Assembly: GCA_963678705.1 (NCBI GenBank)
Contig: OY783206.1
Location: 18,487,807-18,551,806 of the forward strand
Length of the DNA stretch: 64,000 nucleotides
Source: Panorpa germanica
Lineage: Eukaryota > Arthropoda > Insecta > Mecoptera > Panorpidae
Direction: 5' to 3'
Shown: piece by piece, positions 11,016 to 22,557 of the stretch
How the letters are laid out: the number at the start of each line of letters is the position of its first letter
How positions within the stretch are numbered: the stretch's first letter is position 1
The notes under the pieces: generated by a model
The model's database searches: none
What the model saw: only the letters and a program-made list of their open reading frames with translations
Told to the model about the DNA's origin: nothing
Program-made: the position numbers and the translations under genes

Positions 11016-11509
11016 TTGAAATGATAATATATTTTTTTAAACATTCAGTTCATTAGAGAGGTTATTCTGAGAAAAACTCATAATTTCTCAATATCTCAAA
11101 GCTTAAATTTCGGGCTTGACTCCCTAATGAATTGACCGATCGATATATACATATTTAAAAATAGTTGATAATATTAACTATTTTTAAATAAGTATATGTA
11201 AAGAAAAATTTGTAACCACTAGAAAATATGAAACTTAATTGCAAGGTATAAAAAAATTAACAGAAAATAGAATTTTTTTAAATAATTGATAATTGAACTA
11301 ATTAATAATCTATTTATAAACAAAGCTTGAACATTTATCTGACTCCTAAGTATATTTGGTTTAAATAGCTCATTCGTATGCAAAGTTATAAACGTTTTTA
11401 TATTTGAAAACATGGAGTGCAAGTACAAAGTTGTAAATCGATTGTCATTTTAGAACACTGTTGCCATCTATATCTAACTATATAACCATGAAGTAATGTT
11501 TCACCTTAA
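10301..11509. mobile_element. TTAA-flanked DNA transposon remnant (copy A)
   Basis: The ends are GGTGAAACgaTACTT and its imperfect inverse AAGTAaTGTTTCACC (10305 and 11505), directly flanked by TTAA at 10301-10304 and 11506-11509. A TTAA target duplication is known for piggyBac-like and some other DNA transposons, but the termini are not the CCC type of piggyBac, so I give no family. There is no transposase frame. An inner repeat beginning TTGACATTTTTCAAAAATTA resembles the MITE at 4660-5269. Confidence 0.6.
10985..11008. repeat. Short AT microsatellite (copy A)
   Basis: About 12 AT dinucleotides. The matching place in copy B has expanded to about 100 bp (48139-48242). Confidence 0.85.
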
Positions 11510-11529
11510 AATGATTTATTATTAATTTA

Positions 11530-13150
11530 AATTGTTTATTTATTGTATTGCAAGCATTTCTTTGTCAACATGAAACTGTACCTGTAAATTATTAATACAG
11601 TTGGCTATCAGGACCTGAAATATCCAGTTATTAGTTAATAAATCGTACTATTATTGGAAATATTAACAACTAAAATAGTTATTTTTGTCTCACAAGGATC
11701 CTACACATCCTCTCCTCTAAAGATTTGTAAACTTTTCATACAACACACTCAAACGTAATAAACGTAAATTTACAGCTATCTCGAGCAAAACATTTACCAT
11801 TTTCATTTTTCTAATTAATAAATTTTTAAGCCTGATGTTAATACAATCGATTACTAATTATTCCACATACTTTATTTTTGATCCCAAACACATTAAACAA
11901 TAAATCAGAAATTCAAATCTTACATAGCTACACCTTCGTAAATTTTTCGATATTAACAAAAATAAATTAAAAATTGGACATATTGAAGCATATATATAAA
12001 CAATTTTTAACATATTTAACAATATTATTAATTTCAAAAAGACTTTTTTGTATGTAGATAAAGTGTAATAATAGGCTAAAGTATCGTTTATCGTTATAAG
12101 CTAAGATAATAAGTTAAAGTATCGTTTTTCAATATTTTTATTAAAAAGCTATCGTCAAAATATCTTAAATTTTCGAGCTCTAGACCATTGTTCCACCTTA
12201 AATTAAACCAATTTAGCAAGACCAAGAACATGGAAAAATTTGTAACAGAACGAATCGAAGATTTCATTAGATTGTTTTTTCACGTGCAGTTTTATCAATT
12301 CTCTACTAAACTTTAGTTATGGCATTACGCAAGTTTATGTTAATAATACAGTTAATGCAAACAAGTTATTTTGCTCGACTCGAAAATAAGACATACATCG
12401 CACTGTTTTTTCCTCGTGGTTTTATTTCCATATACCAACACATGCGGACAACAATTGACACGTGAAATATTTGTAAACACAGAATGTATCATTTTTTTCA
12501 TCAGAATGTTGCATTTTTTAAAAAGTAATACTAAAGAGAAATGGACACAAATGGAAATGAATTCAATGTATTACAGAATCACGGATTTATTCTACTTAAT
12601 ATAGCGTCTAAAGCATTTCTTTGACCAATTTTGTTAGATTATAATAATACATTTCATAAAAATTAAAAATGGTATTAAAAACAAATATAATTATTGACTT
12701 ACTGACCTTATTCCTTTTTTATTAATAACTTTTATTGAAAATAACTTTAAACAATAATTGTTATATAACAATTACATATATTTCACAAAATAACAAAATT
12801 AATAAACGTCTTTATGTTAACAAAATATTCAAAATATAGTTGCTAATGTCTCAACTCCGTACAATGTAAAGAATCAAACTAAACAAAAACCAACCCTTAC
12901 AGAGACTTGCAAAAAAGATTCCGAAGTACTTACGAATCTACCCGATAAACCAGTTTTCGGTGGCACGGAGGGGGGGGGGGTTAATTTTATTTTGGGGGCA
13001 CGGAGGCGGTTTTTGCCGAGATTAAAAATTGTGCTAGAAAGTTAAAAAATTTTATGTAGGCTGTGTAACTATTTTACGAATCGAAAAAAAATCCCAAATT
13101 TTGAAAAATAACGTCAAATAACGAATAAATTACAAGACTTACAATACAAT
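11530..13150. repeat. Complex repeat R, first copy
   Basis: This block recurs across the window. Diagnostic pieces are TTCATACAACACACTCAAACG (11736), GACATATTG…AGCATATATA (about 11975) and the core from CATATTTAAC (12011) to ACAATACAAT (13150). The core has close copies at 21421-22557, 31084-32228 and 49241-50374. Short frames within it (for example 12371-12604) are not kept consistently and look non-coding. Confidence 0.85.
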
Positions 13151-13980
13151 CCCAGTAAACAATTTGGTGAAGTGCCCTATTTGGTGAAGTTCGAGTCACT
13201 CGTACAATTCTATTCTAACGCTTTACAAGTTCCTCTACCTGTCACAGATTATGTGTTAGTTATTCTTTCTAGTATTCTTTCTTTTTCCAACATCATTCAT
13301 AAAGCATTTTTGTTTCTTCCCCACATGGATATATTTTTTTAAGTTCAAACTGAGAGAAAAACGAGATGCGTTAGACAAGTAAAATATATTTTTCACCGTT
13401 ACACTTGTATACTTGTATAATATTTCATTCAGTACAGATATTTAAAGTATATGCTATCCTTTTTCAACAAATATTTCTTTAATGGTAATGGACAGACGCT
13501 ATCTCCTTCAATCCCCGAATAGAATGTATATAAACGAAGAATGTACCTAGCGATGGTAAGACAGAGGTTTTAAACCTAACGCAGACCAGCCGATTGTGGA
13601 TTTTTGAATCACCAAAACAATGTAAAAAACTAATATAACGAGTATTGTTGAATATGAATAATATTCATTAAAAAAATCACGATCCGTACTAAAGATTACA
13701 TCTATTTATTTCTTCAGTTAAATATTTATATTTTGCAGACTTTAAAAAGTAAAATTCCATTAAGTTTTATACCCCTGCTAGTATCAAGTTTATAACTCCG
13801 GTCATAAATTATAAACCAACTTCGTTTTTAATTTAGCAGTGAACCGTCGTTGCAATGTCTGTAGCACATAAAAAGGGCCTTTTCTATGAACGACTGAATA
13901 GAAAACGAACACGTTCCAGACAAAAAATTTATGATAAGTAATAGAAATTAAGTAGAATTTACTCTAAAATGTTTACTGGG
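13151..13980. mobile_element. MITE a, 830 bp, CCCAGTAAAC termini (unit 1)
   Basis: The ends are CCCAGTAAACAATTTGG and AAAATGTTTACTGGG. It is flanked by AT at 13149-13150 and 13981-13982. The empty sites at 32228 and 50374 have a single AT, showing a 2-bp target duplication. It has no transposase. Its terminal regions match the ends of the larger transposon at 15189-19310, so it is probably a non-autonomous member of that family. Confidence 0.85.
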
Positions 13981-15188
13981 ATATTAACAATTACAATAGT
14001 TACTTTTGTCTAACTTAGCTTTAATTTGTAAACTTTTCATACAACACACTCAAACGTAATAAACTATTTACAGCTATCTCGAGCAAAACATTAACCATTT
14101 TCATTTTTCTAATTAATTAATTTTTGCCTGGGGTAAATACAATCGATTACTAATTATTCTACAGACTTGATTTTCGATTGAAATAAATGTTAATATATGT
14201 ATATTGACGTTCTAATTTTTAAAATAGCTATATCAAATTTAAATTTCAGCTTTGTCGCATGTTTTAGCTATGCATAAGACGTCACAGAAGAAATAAGTAA
14301 TCGAAATTATCTTCTACTCACAATCGTTTCCGTTTTTGTTGCATAAAAGGTGTAAAATCTGCTGACGTAACATGCAGTAAAATTTAAAAAAAATAATTAA
14401 AGTGACAAAATGACTTTTTTAATTGGTAATATCTCCCAGTAAACAATTTGGTGAAGTGCCCTATTTAGTGACGTTTCTCTCACTATTTCACTTTAATAAT
14501 AGTTCGCATCAACTTTATCTTCATTTGTATTCCGACAGGTGAAGTAATTTCGCCATCTGTAGCCGATAAAGTAGACATTTTATATGAAAAAATGTGAGAA
14601 ACTGCACTATAAATGAACTCTTTTATGACAAAAAAATCATGACACATCTTCAATATGATGTCAAAGTGACTCCAAAATGTTTACTGGACTCTTAAAATAT
14701 AATGAGTTGTTAACAAATAATTGGACAATTGAGGTCCTGGTAGCTAACTATTAATATTTAGCACAGTTTAATAGAAATTAAGACATAGTTCCCAAATCCC
14801 ATTTAACAATAAATCAGAAATTTAAATCTTAAATAGCTACACCTTCGTAGATTTTTCAATATTAACAAAAATAAATTAAAAAATGGACATATTGTAGCAT
14901 ATATATAAATAATTCTTAACTTGATAGCAAAAATGTTACTTTTTCAGATCATAAATTGAGAATCAATAATTTAAAATCAATTTCAATGACAGTTTTTCTT
15001 TTTTTATTGTATATAAGCTTTTTCGTTTTATGTACGTATGCAATGCTCTACGATTTATGGCTCATTACGTGTCGCGTCGTATATTTTTAATAAATTTTAT
15101 TTGTATGAATATAAATTGGTAGCGCTTTACAAATACTTTTATATTTAAAAATTATAATTACTAAATATTTGACAAAAAAACCTCATTA
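13981..15188. repeat. Complex repeat R, continuation with nested MITE b
   Basis: Continues R after MITE a. It matches 23389-24596, 32229-33200 and parts of 50375-52070 and 59109-59600. The 3' end, around CATTACGTGTCGCGTCG and TTGGTAGCGCTTTAC, is shared by all of these. No gene. Confidence 0.8.
14435..14688. mobile_element. MITE b, 254 bp, CCCAGTAAAC termini (unit 1)
   Basis: The termini are CCCAGTAAACAATTTGG and CCAAAATGTTTACTGG(A). It is flanked by CT at 14433-14434 and 14689-14690. Unfilled copies of the same R sequence with a single CT are at about 20793, 30452 and 50830. It has the family's ends but a different interior from MITE a. Confidence 0.85.
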
Positions 15189-16337
15189 CCCAGTAAACAT
15201 TTATTGAAGTAGAATGGCTTGGTGAAGTTCGAGTCACTCGTACATTTTAATTCTAACGCTTAACAAGTTCGAGCAACAATACAGAAACCAATTTTAGTTA
15301 AAATTTATTCCCTACCTGTCAAGAATGTAGTTTTAGCAAGTTCGTTAATAGTTCAAAAGTTTTACACAAAAGTCGCTTTTAGTTCAAATTGATTCCCTAC
15401 CTGTCACAGATTTTGTGTTAGCTGAATTTTTTTCATAATAATATTTTATCTTTTTCCAACATCATTCATTAAATAGCTGTTGTTTCTTTCACACTTCGAT
15501 ATATTTTTTTTAGTTCATTTTCATTCCTTTGTAATAAAGAAACGAGATGCAGTTAGACAACTAAAATATATTTTTCACCGTTACACTTGTATACTTGTAT
15601 AGTATTTCGTTCAGTACAGTATGTTTAAAGTATATGCTATCCTTTTTAACAATCATTTATTTAATAATAATAGACAGACGCTGTTTCCCTCAATCCCCAA
15701 ATGTAATGCATTTAAACGAATATTCTATTCAGGGTTGTTAAGACAGAGGTTCTAAACCTAACGCAGACCTGCCAATCGTAGATTTTTGAATCACCAAAAC
15801 AATGTAAAAACTAATATAACAAGAATTATTAAAGATAAAAAATATACATTATTTTATTATAGACCCAAACAAAAATATAATAAATAAAATTCTGAGTGAT
15901 AACCCAAAAGGGAAAAAGTACAAAAAAAACCACTCAGTTTTAAAAAGAATATTCTAAAAACTATTCAAATTAACCTAGTAAAACTAATAAAGGAAAACAA
16001 TGGAGTTCCAAATACAAATCAAACATTTGAAATTTCAAAGGAAAACCCTTATAAAAAAAACAAAGACACTTCCAACTTGACACGTTAATTAGAAAGGATT
16101 TAGAACCAACCAAAGTATTCATAATGGGCTTGTGTCCTTTGTCTTAATTTCTATAAAACTGTACACTATATTGATAAAGTTGGTTACTAGAACCTCAAAT
16201 GTCCAATTATTGTTTAATAACTCCTTATATTTCAGGAGAAATTACCAATTGAAAAATTCATATTTTCTCTTTAATTATTTTTAAAGGGATTTAACGTTGT
16301 ACACATTCCAACTGCATGTGACATCAACGCCGCTAGT

Positions 16338-16377
16338 TGCTATCTCTTTTATACAACAGAGCGTAAAAGAGATAGCA
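16338..16377. repeat. Perfect 14-bp hairpin inside the long-TIR transposon (unit 1)
   Basis: TGCTATCTCTTTTA at 16338-16351 pairs exactly with TAAAAGAGATAGCA at 16364-16377 across a 12-nt loop. It is conserved without change at 25745-25784. Confidence 0.8.
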
Positions 16378-17446
16378 TATTTAAGATAAAACTTTGGCAA
16401 GTTCACAGGTTACCAACCTTACAGCTCATAAATCTGCGCTATATGTATTTATATATCAAATATTATTTATAGCTAGTTTAGGGAACAATAAAATTCCATT
16501 ATTATGTCTGCCGTACCAGGGTTAAATAAAATAAAAACTTCTTATTATTTGACTTGACTTGATTATTTTGACTACCAACGGCTACAAAACATTACCACGG
16601 CACTGAAGTACTCAACAAATGACTGACGTTAAAATGCATTTTACGTCATACAAATATGGCCGACCTTTTCTAGCGCTAAAACTACAAATCGATATTCAAT
16701 AAAATAGACACGCTTATACACATTTATTAAAATCAATTACAATCAACAATTAAAAAATCGGCCACTGAAAAATGAGGACACAAGCCCATTATTGTAATCC
16801 AAGATACAAATCAATATGAATTCACCGCCGCGGATCCGAACCAAAAAAAACTTCAGAATGAAAGCCCTACTCAAAAATAGAATAGATTTACACCTTTTCT
16901 GTATTAAGTAGCATAATATAAAACAATAACTAGTTTCAAATATAACAAACAAATTACAGAATACCCGGCTTGGAAAAATTAAAATGTTGTAAGAAAAATT
17001 AATTATACACAATTACAAATAAATTTACGTAATAAAGTAGACTGAAAACTCAGATATAAAAATGTTTTCAAATTAAGAAGAAAGTCTTTCAAATATTATT
17101 GCAATAATTATAATGATTCCGTCAAATAACCGTAATACCGAACTGTTGTACCCATCAAACATACCATAACGTCAAGGTATGGATTAAAAATCAAAACAAA
17201 AAACTAATAGGTTAAGGCAAGAAATTTATTACAAATAAACTTAATGCATTGTATCTTCATTAAATATGTGTTTTCCCAGGATCAAGCAAAATATATACAA
17301 AACAATCCCTTGGAGTTGAAATTATAATGGCAAAGTGAAAACACAACAACAGTAAATAAGAAAATGTAAATTGTGAAGCATAATATACATAGAAGGGAAG
17401 TCTTTATTTAAGCAGCAACAAAGGCAAAATCTTCATACAATCTTCT

Positions 17447-18238
17447 TCATTCATAATATCCAGTGTGACTTTTTGTATTTGTTACGTATGCTCGCGCAGG
17501 GGCATCGCATTTGAATGCTCTTATTTTCACTAAATATGTTTTATTATCTTCTACAACACCATTAGCTATCAAATATTTTAGCTCTTCACTAAAAACTTTA
17601 ATGTACTCTGCAATTGAAGTGGGTATACTGTCGCCATGATAAGCCCCTATTAAAAAAACGTGCGGATTTTTCCAATTAACAATATTACCTAATATAGGCC
17701 ATAACTGACTTTTAGAACTCTTTGCAAGTGGAAGGCCATCTATTCCTATATCTAAAATTATAGAATCAGGTATAAAAGCATTGCCCTTAATTGTTTTAAG
17801 GATAAACCATAATGAAGATAAGCACCATTGCATATATTAACAATATTGGACTGTTTGGGGGTAGAACGGAAAGTTCTGGAATCTTTTGGCAAATCAGGAA
17901 ATGCTGGTTTTAATATACACAATAGTTCATTCACTGCTATATTTGAAATATTATGTCTTATCACCCATTCTGATAATTGCGATTGAATATCATTATTAAC
18001 TTTGGAACTGCCACAGCTGTACTCATTAACAGAATCTTCAATTAATTCATTAGTTGAATAATCGTTATTTAAATCAGAAAATACAGTATTCGAAGTACAG
18101 CCTGATTCTTGTACATTTATGTCAGGTATTGCATTAGCAATACTACTTTGATTCACAGGTTTAGATCTCCGCGTCCTTGCGTATGGCTATTAGTTTATTA
18201 TAATGACGCTTTGATATTAGATGCAGTGGTTTAGGCAT
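17447..18238 (-). pseudogene. Transposase-like gene of the long-TIR transposon (unit 1)
   Basis: The product starts MPKPLHLIL… and has SQLSEWVIRHNISNIAVNELLCILK, LPKDSRTF, IGIDGLPLAKSSKSQLWPIL, HVFLIGAYHGDS and DAPARAYVTNTKSHTGYYE. This pattern (IDGLPL…WPILG, DAPARA…HTGY) is that of the transposase-domain proteins common in insect and fish genomes, related to CMC/EnSpm-type transposases as I recall. Lesions: a 41-bp deletion near 18185, a frameshift between the HYGL and GIDGLPL parts (about 17810, shared with unit 2), and a TGA at the Cys codon near 17450. The C-terminal half of the family protein is missing. Confidence 0.65.
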
Positions 18239-19401
18239 GTTTATAGTAATAGAAGTGTACTTACTTGATTGATAGAGTAGAAAATAAAGCAAAATTGATG
18301 TAGACTGAAATAGAAAAACAAAAATTTAAGATATTTAATATTTTTGTTTAAACCAATGAATATACATAAAATAAATAAAAAATATGTAATACAATATAAC
18401 TTTTATATAAAATAAATAAAAAATAATTTACAAAATGGTGGTACAATAACCAGGTGGTTCTCAACAACGTACGTTGTTTCATATAGAAAGAAATTTTCAA
18501 TAAATTACAACTTACTATATATTTAAATATAACTGCACAAATATAACTATAAAAATATAAAACTATTAATGACTATTTAATAAACGGTATTAAAATTACT
18601 ATTAATAATTTCAACAGCAAAAAGAACTTAGAAACTTTTGGAAACTTTACTACGTACACAGTAAACCGTTAGATCGTGGAATGTCAGGCTCATATTCCGC
18701 CATTTAAATCTAAACGAATAGTAGCCGATCATTGCCGAACAAGTAAGAATGAGAGAGAAAGCAATCTTATATATGCCATTATCCGTTTGTTGAAAAGGGA
18801 TAGTATATAACTTATACATATCTTTGGAATGAAATAATATACGAATATAATAATATAACCATGAAAAATATATTTTGCTTGTCTAACCACATCTCGCTTC
18901 TCTCTCACTTAGCAGATTGATTCCTCAATTTGGAATAAAAGGAATGAAAATGAACTAAAAAAAAAAAATATCCAAGTGTGAAAGAAACAACTGCTATTTA
19001 ATGAATGATGTTAGTAAAAGATAAAATATAATTATGAAAAAAATTCTAACTTCTAACACAAAATCTGTGACAGGTAGAGAATCAATTTGAACTAAAAGCG
19101 ACTTTTGTGTACCACTTTAGAACTATTAAACAAACTTGCTAAAACTACATATATCAGATTTTATTTCACAAAATCTTGACAGGTAGGGAATAAATTTGAA
19201 CTGAAATTGGTTTCTGTGTTGTTGCTTCGAACTTGTAAAGCGTTAGAATTGAAATGTACGAGTTACTTGAACTTCACCAAGCCATTCTACTTCACTAAAT
19301 CTTTACTAGGTCTAAAGCATTTATTTGACCAATTTCGTTATAGTATAATAAAACATTTCATAAAAATTAAAAATGTTAGCAAAAACAAATATCATTATTG
19401 A

Positions 19402-20483
19402 CTAACCTCCACTGGCGTAGCTAGGTATGAGCCAGTCGGTGCTGTGCACCGGAGCCCCCAAGCTCAGGGGGCCCTCGGACTTTTATAACTTGTATTTATA
19501 TTTTAACGGTGTTAACGGTTAACCGTGAAGTAATACTCTTAGTAAATAGTTATTCCCGACAATGCATACAAAACTTTTATAACAAAAACATAAACAATAA
19601 CAAACATTCTAAATAGCATACTAGGTATTTAATTCTAATGTGAGGTATGCAGTAATAACTAGATCGGAAAATAGCCAGCCGGTTGATGTAGAAGTAGAAG
19701 AAACGTTTTTAGCTTTTTATGCATAATTCAATCATTATGCAGCAGATTTAGTCAAACATTTTTTATCGACAAAAATATTGATTTAAAAAAATGTGTAGGT
19801 CAAGGTTATGATGGAGCCAGTGTGATGAGCGGTGTGTATAATGGTGTACAAGAACAGATTAAGGATATCCAACCTAACGCGGAGTACATACATTGCTCCA
19901 CTCATAATTTAAATTTGGTGGTAATTGATGCTTGTATCGCATTACAGATTTTTGTTCGCAACGTTACAAGATTTGTATAATTTGTTCGGAAATAGCATCA
20001 AACGTTGGGATCTGTTGTTAAAATTCACTGGCGAATCGGACACCACTCTAAAAAAACTGAATCCAACTAGATGGTTTAGTAGGGTCAGTACAATATCTAC
20101 AATAAAACTTCGTTTTTTCGATATTATCAAAGCGTTATCAGAAATAGTTCTCAAGAGTTCCAGTAAAGACGAGCGTAGTCAAGCAGAAAGTATTAAAACT
20201 AAAACGCTAAATTTCGAGTTCGTGTTCCTTTGCGAATGACATCAATTATGCATCTAAAACTTTACAAAAAAACGATAACAATTTGGACGAGGCAAGTAGA
20301 GCTTTAGCGGAGACAAATGCAAAGATGCAAACTTATAGAAATGACTTCGAATCCTTCAAGTACAAAGCCAGTGAATCTGCAAGAAAATATAATATAGATT
20401 CCCATTTTAAAGAAAAAAGGCAAAAGAACCTGATAAACTACCAACTACCTGATAAACCGAACTTGAAAAAGTGTAAAAAATAG
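19402..20483 (+). mobile_element. hAT transposon, 5' part (unit 1)
   Basis: The left terminus CACTGGCGTAGCTAGGTA starts at 19410, next to CTAACCTC (19402-19409). Its matching right terminus and the identical 8-bp duplication are at 61043 and 61044-61051. Coding remnants are of the ZMYM1-like hAT transposase type: GQGYDGASVMSG and HCSTHNLNLVV (about 19800-19925), then LQDLYNLFGNSIKRWDLL and LNPTRWFSR (about 19960-20085). A 10-bp deletion, an in-frame TAA near 19723 and a frameshift near 19960 kill it. The 3' half is missing here. Confidence 0.85.
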
Positions 20484-22557
20484 TGAACAATATATTCAAA
20501 TTAACAAACAATTATGTAGTAGCTAATGTCAACTTAGTACAAAGTGAAGATGCAATAATATAAATAACAATACTAAAAAAATTTGATCAAAAAACGCCTC
20601 TTTCTTAGGCACTGCGAAAAATAATAACGCAGAAATAATAATTACAAATATATAAACAATAATATCCATACGACTTTTAAATCAACACCGTGTGTGTACA
20701 TTTAAAGGATTTAATGTATTACAGAATCACGGATTTACTCTACTTAATTTAAATAATTAAAGTAACAAAATGACTTTTTTAATTGTTAATATCTCTTAAT
20801 ATATAATGAGTTGTGAACAAATAATTGAACATTTGACGTCCTGGTAACTAACTATCAATATTTAGCCTGGTTTTATAGAAATTAAGACATTAAACAATAA
20901 ATCAGAAATTCAAATCTTACATAGCTGCACCTTCGTACATTTTTCATTATTAACAAAAATAAATTAAAAAATAGACATATTGTAGCATATATAAAAATAA
21001 TTCTTAACTTGATAGCATAGCATACTTATAACTTTAATCTTATTTATTTCAAAACTACTTTTATCGGCATGGTGTTGTAGAAAGAAAAACTATTCAATCG
21101 AATCGTGTGAAATTTTAATATGTTATTCACAACATCAATAGCTATATCGTTGGAACTAGAATCACTCTTTTATTTGAATAATTTCGTATCTTTTGCATTA
21201 AATGAGTGGTAAAAAAACCAGTTTTGAGAATTTTAATTTAAAAAACGCGCCATTTTGTCAATTTTCAATTTTTTTTTTTAGATCCGACCATAACTGTTAC
21301 TAAATCATACTAATTAATAATTTTCTTGGTTTTTATTTATCAGATAAATAAAAGAGCCAAAATCGGCAACACTATCCAGGTCTAACTTTTTGACAGGGTC
21401 TACTTCAGCGCCATTTTTAACATATTTAACAATATTATTAATTTCAAAAAGACTTTTCTGTATATAGAATAAGTGTAATAATAAGCCTAAATAGTTAAAA
21501 TATCGTTTTTTAATTTTTTTATTTAAAAAAGACAATTGTCAAAATACCTTAAATTTTCGAGACCACTGTTCCCCCACCCCCCACCGCTCTAGACCACCGT
21601 TCCCCCTTAAATTCAACCAAATTAGCAAGACCAAGTACATGGAAATATTTGTAACAGAACGAATCGAAGATTTCATTAGATTGTTTTTTCACGTGCAATT
21701 TTATCAATTCTCTACTAAACTTTAGTTATGGCATAACTAAAGTTTATGTTAAGAAATGAGTAACCACAGTTAATGCAAACGAGGTATTTTGCTCGACTCG
21801 AAAATAAGACATAGATCATACTGTTTTTTCCTCGCAGTTTTAATTCCATATACAACACATGCGGACAACAATTGACACGTGAAATATTTGTAAACACAGA
21901 ATGTATCATTTTTTTCATCAGAATGTTGCATTTTTTAAAAAGGATACTAAAGAGAAATGGACACAAATGGAAATGAATTCAATGTATTACAGAATCACGG
22001 ATTTGTTCTACTTAATATAGCGTCTAAAGCATTTTTTTGACCAATTTTGTTAGATTATAATAATACATTTCATAAAAATTAAAAATGGTATTAAAAACAA
22101 TTATAATTATTGACTTACTGACCTTATTCCTTTTCTATTAATAACTTTTATTGAAAATAACTTTAAACAATAATTGTTATATAACAATTACATATATTTC
22201 ACAAAATAACAAAATTAATAAACGTCTTTATGTTAACAAAATATTCAAAATATAGTTGCTTATGTCTCAACTCCGTACAAAGTGAAGATTCAAACTAAAC
22301 AAAAAGCAACCCTTACAGAGACTTGGAAAAAAGATTCCGAAGTACTTACGAATCCACACGATAAACCAGTTTTCAGTGGCAGGGAGGAAGGGGGGGGTTA
22401 ATTTTATTTTGGGGGCACGGAGGCGGTTTTTGCCGAGATTAAAAATTGTGCTAGAAAGTTGAAATTTTTTATGTAGGCTGTGTAACTATTTTACAAATCG
22501 AAAAAAAATCCCAAATTTTAAAAAATAACGAATAAATTACAAGACTTACAATACAAT
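20484..22557. repeat. R-related repeat between units 1 and 2
   Basis: An R-like tail (20484-21420), then the R core (21421-22557). It includes an unfilled MITE b site at about 20793 and a segment 21014-21200 that recurs just before the N gap (52870-53049). A minus-strand frame at 21314-21535 ends KKLDLDSVADFGSFIYLINK and is kept in unit 2. I do not recognise it. Confidence 0.7.

Larger units (their letters stand above)
15189..19310 (-). mobile_element. Long-TIR DNA transposon, 4.1 kb (unit 1), transposase broken
   Basis: The left end CCCAGTAAACATTTATTGAA and the right end (reverse complement CCTAGTAAAGATTTAGTGAA) begin imperfect terminal inverted repeats of roughly 450 bp or more (left to about 15660, right from about 18780). 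The two flanks come from different R positions, so no target duplication can be read. A single transposase-like gene lies inside on the minus strand (17447-18238). The 2-bp target duplications of its MITEs fit a CMC/EnSpm-like family, but this is inference. Confidence 0.75.
12011..21420. repeat. Tandem segmental duplication, unit 1 (about 9.4 kb)
   Basis: It runs from the R core to the next R core. Order: R core, MITE a, R part with MITE b, long-TIR transposon, hAT 5' part, R-related tail. The next 9.7 kb repeats this order at about 98% identity by eye. Exact breakpoints are uncertain because both junctions fall within R. Confidence 0.85.

Noticed and set aside
12371-12604. Frame in the R core, also seen at 31437-31685
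   Set aside because: Not kept open in the other R copies, no domain, AT-rich; looks like chance.
18628-18819. Minus-strand frame with a hydrophobic stretch (also 28277-28561)
   Set aside because: Within the terminal inverted repeat, different lengths in the two copies, no homology that I can see.
19207-19401. Frame at the right end of the long-TIR transposon (also 28860-29141)
   Set aside because: Lies in the terminal inverted repeat and runs into unrelated R/hAT sequence; not a protein family.
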